From NCBI GenBank assembly GCA_963995505.1, contig OZ023197.1, positions 12,460,475 through 12,524,474 on the forward strand: DNA of 64,000 nt, in the 5' to 3' direction. The position numbers were made by a program, and so were the translations under genes. The DNA comes from Hypericum androsaemum (lineage: Eukaryota > Streptophyta > Magnoliopsida > Malpighiales > Hypericaceae). The notes beneath the pieces were generated by a model that ran no database searches, had not been told where the DNA came from, and worked only from the letters and a program-made list of their open reading frames with translations. Positions 57,365 through 64,000 of the stretch are shown here, one piece after another (positions within the stretch are counted from its first letter, which is position 1; every line of letters starts with the position of its first letter).

Positions 57365-57889
57365 CACGATTGAACTTCCGTCAATTCATTGTTACGCCTT
57401 GTGTCGTTCGGGCGGGTTAGTTTTGCTGCTGTGGATGATGTTGTGGTCGTCATTAAATAGTAGTAGTGGCGCTCCACTTCCTCTTCTTCTTCCTCCTTCG
57501 CCAACTAAGTCAGGTCCACATCTTTGATACGAGTCCCGTCCTTGTCAACATCGCTAGAGAATAAAGAATTTGACTTTTTGGAAAAGTTTTTGAGGACGGT
57601 ATTCTACTATTCTTTGGTGACAGATACCGATGGTCCCTATACTTTTTCACAAGAAAAGTTCACTTAAGTAATCTGTAGTTTCACATTTTTTTACTTTAGA
57701 CTACCCACAACAGCAACCCATCCAACCCAGTTTACGGAATAAACAAATAATTTATTTCTCATCCATACCCAATTCAACTCAATTACATATTTTCATACCC
57801 ACAACAGCAACTTAGTTCACAGAATAAACAATTAATTTCTCTCTCATCTACATATTATCTACGTAAACAAAAGTTGGAATACTAAATTA
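57365..57889. promoter_or_regulatory. Upstream region of the CTR1-like gene
   Basis: 57365-57530 is G/C-richer and probably the leader (minus strand). Further up, the DNA is AT-rich with no clear motif that I can place. Confidence 0.4.
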
Positions 57890-58256
57890 GAACTGGGCGA
57901 ACCTAGGACCATCCTGGAAGGCTCATTGAGCAAACCATTCTATCATAACTGGGCGAACTATTCCATCATAACTAGGCGAACCATTTTATCATAACTGGGC
58001 GAACCATCTCTTGTCTTAGGACGGTCCATTCGGTGAACTATTTCATCATAACTGGGCGAACCATTTCATCATAACTGGGCGAACCATTTCATCACAACTG
58101 GACAAACCATTTTATCATAACTAGGTAGACCATAGCGTGTTTCAAAAAAATCGGGACCGCTTCGGGCGAACCATTTCGTCATAACTGGGCGAACCATTTT
58201 ATCATAACTGATCGAACCATCACATCATAACTAAGCGAACCATCGCGTATTCCGGG
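57890..58256. repeat. 24 bp minisatellite
   Basis: Variants of ATAACTGGGCGAACCATTTC plus ATC recur about every 24 bases, roughly 12 times, broken twice by AGGACGG/TCGGGACCG-type inserts near 58018 and 58150. Confidence 0.85.
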
Positions 58257-59004
58257 AAGGTCCTGAACAAACATACACGTCCAGGACCAAATCCGGTGCC
58301 TGGTCAGACACCTTCTAGTGACCTGGTTTGCCCGGAATAATAAAAATTAATGTTAATTATTTAATCTTATTTAATTCAGGACCAATATCTCCATTTCCAC
58401 ACTTGGAGGGTGCACATCACATTTGGTCACAATAAACATAACTTTTTAACAGTTCTCGATAAATATGTCAACTAATTCAAGCAAATTTGACAAATATATC
58501 AACAACAAAAAAATTTGTATCACCATCTTCATGTACTTCTATACCTTTTAAACTAATGTTTGAAGCTTGGTTTGGAAAAAATGTAAACCAAAGTTGGTAA
58601 ATATTTGAATTTATTCAATATTTTATTATTTTTTTTCTAAATTTAATTTATTTTACCTTATTTAATAATTATTAGTATACAAAAAAGTCTAGTCTGACTG
58701 GTGACCCAACCGGGTAAACTAGGTGAACCATAAAATTAGAGATTTTTGGATCACCTCCCAAATTGGTTTAAAAAACATTATTTTTTAATAATTTTATTTA
58801 CTAGTTTCTTTTATATAGTTAGCAGTTATAAAAGGCGAGAGCGTTGTTTTAACAGGGACTCGATTTTGATTATTAGAAAATATTTTAAAAAAAATTTACC
58901 GGCTCAGATCTGGATAGTTGACTCAATAAATTCAGATATCAAAAGATATAAATAAAAAAAAGTTAGCGGTTACAATTTCCGTATCTAAAATATCAAAGCA
59001 TTTT

Positions 59005-59033
59005 AAATATACATATATATATATATATATATA
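59005..59033. repeat. (AT)n microsatellite
   Basis: A dinucleotide run of about 13 units. Confidence 0.85.
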
Positions 59034-59274
59034 TTCAATTACAAAAATGTGAAACTCAAATTGGCCCAAAATCCTTACACTAGCATTAGAATTTCAATTC
59101 TACGATTTACCATGTGTTGAAATTTTCACTTTATCTTTCTCGATTTATACGGAGAGCCGTTGGAACTTCGAATTATGGCTACATTATTTTAATAACCGAA
59201 GGAGAAAAGAAACCTAAGTAATCATGAGCTCAATTCCATGGGATTGGATTTGGTTATGGAATGTTCATTTAAGG

Positions 59275-59425
59275 ACGATTTTGGATGACCCATTTGGTAG
59301 ACCATTTTATTTTAATTGAGTAGATTATTTTATCATAATCAGGTCGACCATTTACTATAACCGGGTAGACTATTTTAACATAACCGAACATACCATTTTA
59401 TCATTACCGGGTAAACCATTTTATC
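59275..59425. repeat. Outlying degenerate copies of the 24 bp minisatellite
   Basis: ATAACCGGGTAGACCATTTT-like units recur about six times. A phrase like ACACGTC(C/T)AGGACCAAATC follows both repeat tracts (58271-58294 and 59702-59720), so the two tracts may be ends of one element or one duplicated block. Confidence 0.6.
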
Positions 59426-59429
59426 TCAC

Positions 59430-60783
59430 CTTCAGCCGATCACCAGAAACAGACCATCCCAATGTTATCTCCGCCGCCAATCCCCTCAAGCCCATCCCTC
59501 CACGCCCCTCCCACTTCCTCTTTCCTCCTCCGCTGCTCCCCTCGCCTCCAACAACCGACTCCTTCGTAATATAACTTAGTCCTAAATCCATCATAGTAGC
59601 AATCGTCCATCACTGTCGGGGAGAGGTAGTAGTAATACCAGAAGGAGGAGGCCGCAGGTTAGAGGGTCAGAGGCAATTGGTCTTTGGTTCTGACTTGTTT
59701 TACACGTCTAGGACCAAATCTAACCCCAATTATATATAAAGTAATTTTACTATTTTAGAAACACCCGATATTGTTTCAGACTTTCTGTGAGTTCAGATTG
59801 CAAGTATGAGAGGGCCCATCGGAATTCTGGTGTCTTGTGACTTGTCGTTTTGCTGTTCAATTCAATGGAAGAGGTCTATGATTTAAAATTTTGGGTTCAT
59901 CACAAATTAGTCAAATCAAAGATCGTTGCAAATTTTGGTCCATCAACGTATTAAATTTTGATTTTTTTTAAAAAGGGTATTAAATCCTGAGTTGATCATA
60001 TCTTAACTCATTATCTTGAAATATGTTATGATCTTTTACTTCGAGAGCATCTAAGCATCTATGAATATTGTGATATCTCATATTAGGTAAATCATATATG
60101 GTAAATCCAAAGGATACCAACAAAGCATTTTTCTTGATTAGGTTGGTGTGTTGATTGGTTGTTTGGCCATGGAGATGGAGGTTAGAGGAGAGAGGTTGGA
60201 TGGTTGAGGGTGGAGGGTGGAGAGAGGGGAGAGAAAGAGAAAAAGAAGGGAGATTTTGAAGAAAATGTAAACTAATTTGAGATTATTTTGAAAAAATATA
60301 TTCCGACACGTTAGCAATAGCGGGGATAAAAAAATTGCGAGCTGACATGCCACGTATGGGACAACTCGACGTCGTTTGTATTTTGGGCCATGAGGTCCCT
60401 TTGAAATCTTAGGGATCAGTTTGATGACTTTTGAACTACATGGTTGCAAGTGTCAAATATCTAAACTACAAGGTGCTAAAAAGAAAATTTCCAAAGTTAT
60501 GGTCCTGGCAATCGATCTGCAAGCTGATTTCCTTCGCGACATGTGTATCTCATCACAGCCAACCAATCATGTTGAATTAAGATTTGACACCTTGCAACCA
60601 ATGGGGCCAGAAGATGATAATTTTCTTATTTTTTATTGGTGAATTTTATGCAACGTTTCATTTTTAATACTTATTGATGTGTTTTCCACTTTTAAACGTA
60701 CGATACGACTCCAACTTCAACTAGCCGGCTGGTAAACCATATACAAACAATAAACAAAAATAAAAATGGAAACGCCCTAGAAC
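59430..60783. other. Intergenic region with a probable MULE end
   Basis: 59450-59660 is pyrimidine-rich, then purine-rich, without a convincing frame. Around 60300-60490 the sequence ATGCCACGT..GACAACTCGACGTCGTTTG..AACTACA(T/A)GGT..CTACAAGGTGCTAAAAAG has the style of the MULE right ends seen elsewhere in the window, but no left end or target duplication was found. A minus-strand frame of 103 codons at 60138-60449 is likely chance. Confidence 0.3.
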
Positions 60784-61260
60784 TATTGTTTTAAAAAACG
60801 ACCTGGAGTTCAACCCGGATTTTAGTCCGGACTCTGGGTCAACTGGTCCGACCGGTTGAACCGCTGGTCGGACCGGACTTTTTTTAAAATAAAAATATTT
60901 TTTTAAAATTATATATGTATAATCGTATATGTAATTACACTCACACCTCCAAAATTAATGAAATACATGCACAAATAGAATCAAATACATGTTTCGGGGA
61001 AGTTTTTTAAATTTTAGGGTTGAAAATCAGAAAGAAAATGGCAAAATTCGATAAGTTTAGGCTCGATTTTTCACTTTTTGCCAAAAACCTAACGAACTGG
61101 GATTTTCCGGGTCACTTTTCTGGTCCAACCATTCGGTCCGACCGAAAAATCTCCGGTTCACGAGGTTGGCATTCTGACCATGTTTTTTGATCAGCTAACC
61201 CTTCTGATTCGTGGTCCGACAGGTCCGACCGCCGGTCGGACCGCCATCTCGAAAACAATG
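60784..61260. mobile_element. hAT-like MITE, 477 bp
   Basis: Ends TATTGTTTT and AAAACAATG are inverted repeats, and the 8 bp CCTAGAAC flanks both sides (60776-60783 and 61261-61268). Subterminal DNA is full of GGTCCGACCGG-type motifs in both orientations. It encodes nothing. It sits just upstream of the TCT-rich block at 61430. Confidence 0.82.
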
Positions 61261-61268
61261 CCTAGAAC

Positions 61269-62478
61269 CGAGGAAACCCAAAAGGCGGCAAAAAGTCCGA
61301 AAATAAAATATTTTCCCTGGCCCCTTTCCTATTCCCGCCCTGCCTCGGGATCCCATCGTCCGATCCCCGTTTTATCCCTTCTTCCCTTCCAAGCCACGAG
61401 AGGACACCTCCTTAGAGCTAGCTCGTCCTCTTCTTCTTCTTCTTCTTCTTCTTCTTCTTCGATCAGCGAGGAAGACGCGAGGCCTCATCTTCATGTAATC
61501 GTAATTCTTCGAACTGCTTATCTTTTTTTCTTTCATTTTTTTTAATGATCTAGACTCCTTCGCTGCGGCGCTTTAGCGAGTGATTCCTTACTCTTATATT
61601 TTTTGCGCTTTCGTTTTTGGTGAAGTTGAAACGCGGTTGAGCCTTCGAGGATCGTTGCGTTTTGACGGTTATCGTCGTTGTTCGTCCTGGTGATTCCTGA
61701 TGCTCTTCCAATAGATGCTTTAGTTTTATCGCAAATATATGAACATGAGTATGCATTATGCTTACTTGCCTTCGCACGCTTGTTGCGGATTTCGACTGCT
61801 CTGTTATTACCTCTTCGTTTGGCTAAGCACATTGATTCTAGCTGATCTGCTATGTGCTAAAAGTGATTCGCTGATCGCTGTTTGTTAAGTGATCTGCTAA
61901 CAGTTGATCACGATGTACCTGTCATGGATTACCAGATGATACCTGTTTGCAACTTTTATCAACGCGGTGTTTGTAGATTGTAGAAAGGCGGTGTCGAGTT
62001 TTAGAAGTTTCTCTTGAGTTTAGGTTACTGACAGCTAGGCAAGCGAAGTGCTAGGGGTTAGTTTGTAGAATCCTTCAGTTGTTGGTGTTCTACTTGTTTT
62101 ACAGAGAGTTTTTTTATGGCTGATGATCTGTTGATAAGTCTTTGAGTTTGGATGCGAAAATCAATGGTACAACAGTGGTGTAGAGAATGAAATGGAGAAC
62201 TACATCTTTATTGATCTCAAGGGAAAACACTTGTTGACATTGGCTACTTCCGGAGAATGAACGGCTCGTATTGAGCATGAACATGATAACAGTATCTACA
62301 TCATGAATGCCTAGAGTTCTCTTGGAACTTTCTTGCCTGCTCGACAGTGAATCTCATATGGTTAGCAGAATGTACAACAATGTTGTTAGTCTTGCATCAA
62401 GCAGCTTCTTTGCTAATCTGCTCCGTTTGTTTGGTTAGCTTTTTTCGCAAGGAGCTTCTCTGCATTGTAGACTACCAA
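61269..62478 (+). other. Possible 5' leader and intron of an unidentified plus-strand transcript
   Basis: 61300-61500 has the look of a plant leader: GC-richer, a (TCT)n run at 61428-61460, then CATCTTCAT/GTAATCG, a fair donor site. The following kilobase is T-rich and intron-like with no coding frame. No downstream exon could be placed. From about 62300 it overlaps the 3' end of the DEMETER-like gene on the other strand. Confidence 0.3.
61428..61460. repeat. (TCT)n microsatellite
   Basis: About eleven TCT units, one broken by a C. Confidence 0.85.
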
Positions 62479-63842
62479 TCATTTCTTTTCATTCTTTGCC
62501 TTTGCTAACTTGTTTGCTGGAACGTGAAGCCTTTCGACCAGAGGTCTGGGAGCTCCTGTCTCCTTCTCAAAACCTCGCACACAGATAAACCCTGTAGAGT
62601 TGCCAGTTGTCAAGGTAAAGCCGACTGTTGGTTCGGATCATTGATAGATTTGCAGATAATATCTCATTTTGGTGACCAGCCATTGATATTAGCAAATAAT
62701 GTCTATGTTTGACCCTTCTGTTTGGATTTTAAATGGTAGGAGCAGAAACTGATGCATGAGAATTAGGTTTAGTTGGATACACAATCTTTTTAAATTGGTA
62801 ACTCATGGTCCTAATATCTTGGATTTAGCACATCATGTTGATATTGTATTTGCAAACTGTTTGTCTTCCGTTATTATCATAACATACCTTTTACCATTGC
62901 CTCGTTCATTAAGACAAAGCAAATTGATATAGATGTGAGAACAGTTATTGAATTGCTTCTGACAATTAAATAAACTCGTAATTTCAATTTTCTTTCATAA
63001 CTATCAGCTGCACATGCCCCATCTAAGGCTAAAATATTGTTGGTTATAGAAGGGAATACATCAAATTGAATGGCATACCTTTCCAAAAGCAATGCTGTAT
63101 TTCTTTGGTTGAGAGTCCTGTTAATGACGGTCATTTTCCATTAATTAGTATATCTTTGTTGCGTGTAACTTTTGTAACTTTGTTATCAGAGATAGGTGAA
63201 GGCCAGTGGTATCATCCTTACCCTTAAATATATTTGTACAAGATGTCCCAAAGTATGCCATTCTTCTTGGCAAATTCCATATCCATGTTCTCGGAACAAC
63301 GATGGGGTTCATACTTGATTTATGATCAGCAAAAACCTGCAAGTAGAAGTAGGTAATTGAAAGTATGTTCTGTTGCATTTTAATCTCAGCTTATGTCTTC
63401 GTAGGGCTGAAATAGACCCAGGCTCATTTTTGTTAAGAGTGGTCTTCCGCTGCTAAAAAGGGTGTTGTATGATGCAAAGTTTTCTTGTTACAGATTTGTG
63501 AAAGCATCAGGTGGCTGTAGAGGATCATTGCGCAGAACAAACAGAATACAGAATATACCTCATTGACTTGAAAGTATGTTCCGTTGAGAGGGAAGCTTCC
63601 TTTCATTGCTGTTCGACAAGGTATCTACGCATGGAAAATAGTATCTGTCAGCTACGCTAACTGACAATTGTATAATATGCACCAATACGATAGTTTACTA
63701 ACCAGCAACGTCCCTCTAACTGTTTCAGAGTTAGCCTCCCTGATACTGTTGCACGAAAAGCATGTTTTGCTGTTGCACAATTTGTCTGGTTCATGACATT
63801 CACATTCTTGCCCTGGCTGCTGAATTGTTCCTGAAGTCTCTC
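62479..63842 (-). CDS. DEMETER/ROS1-family 5-methylcytosine DNA glycosylase, C-terminal exons (partial)
   Basis: Five exons join in frame: 63842-63703, 63624-63559, 63336-63222, 63117-63079 and 62591-62479, ending at TGA 62481-62479. They encode the last 156 residues. First comes the permuted CXXC zinc region (CECHEPDKLCNSKTCFSCNS), then REANSETVRGTLL, IPCRTAMKGSFPLNGTYFQVNE and VFADHKSSMNPI, and then the RRM-like end with PRRMAYFGTS, FKGLSTKEIQHCFWKG and ICVRGFEKETGAPRPLVERL. This order is specific for DME/ROS1/DML enzymes, which remove 5-methylcytosine by base excision. The catalytic HhH-GPD and Fe-S parts would lie before 63842, outside the window or absent. The 158 bases up to the right edge are non-coding, so an intron continues or the gene is a truncated copy. 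No frame damage is seen in the five exons. Confidence 0.88.
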
Positions 63843-64000
63843 CTGAAGAAAGATAGTAACCGGCATTTTTAGTAAGACGATAGTATTTTTTTTTTGGGTG
63901 GAAATGGAGGGGCAAACTTCTATATATAAATATGAAAACAAAAACTATTACATCCTAAATAACATCCTACCCATAACTCAGCCTCCTACCTAATGGTCCA
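63843..64000 (-). other. Intron or flank of the DEMETER-like gene
   Basis: On the gene strand a pyrimidine-rich tract (CTATCTTTCTTCAG) leads into the exon acceptor. No earlier exon is visible up to the edge. Confidence 0.4.

Noticed and set aside
60138..60449. Minus-strand frame of 103 codons
   Set aside because: Composition looks like a transposon end plus purine-rich DNA; no domain.
61900..62200. Possible C/D snoRNAs (TGATGA and CTGA motifs)
   Set aside because: The boxes are not at consistent spacing and no terminal stem was found.
1..64000. CRISPR arrays, bacterial operons, riboswitches
   Set aside because: The window is plant nuclear DNA; the regular repeats seen are minisatellites and intron repeats without spacer structure.

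Overview
The window is nuclear DNA of a flowering plant, most likely a eudicot. Genes have many short introns with GT..AG borders, intergenic DNA is AT-rich, and the protein families are plant ones: a Raf-like kinase of the CTR1/EDR1 group, a PETAL LOSS-type trihelix factor, an ATL RING-H2 ligase and a DEMETER/ROS1-type DNA glycosylase. I rebuilt gene models by hand, keeping reading frame across every intron. No species can be named from the sequence.

Layout. 1-1928 (-): 5' part of a kelch beta-propeller gene. 3613-7178 (+): an uncharacterised plant coiled-coil gene. About 8338-16125: two diverged copies of one upstream segment. Copy A carries a solo LTR and copy B carries a Mutator-like element (MULE) with a nested hAT-like element, and each copy shows the empty site of the other's insertion. 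16543-18575 (+): ATL-type RING-H2 gene. About 19960-39950: tandem array of a lineage-specific coiled-coil gene whose C-terminal domain resembles PEARLI-4/MATH-CC proteins. It has three copies with long reading frames, one pseudogene and at least one relic. The first introns of the three long copies hold a 150-190 bp tandem repeat, and the array is interrupted by a LINE, a second MULE and an insertion with a large F-box-derived inverted repeat.

41938-44706 (-): trihelix transcription factor. 47452-47525 (+): tRNA-Arg(TCG). 49068-51280 (-): RRM protein like the nucleolar NIFK family. 52570-57364 (-): CTR1-like kinase with 16 coding exons. 57880-59440: 24 bp minisatellite. 60784-61260: hAT-like MITE. 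62479-63842 (-): last five exons of a DEMETER/ROS1-family gene.

The single-copy genes are ordinary housekeeping or regulatory genes with no operon-like link. The unusual part is the tandem array, where gene duplication, intron-repeat growth, promoter insertion and decay can be read side by side because each copy serves as control for the others.
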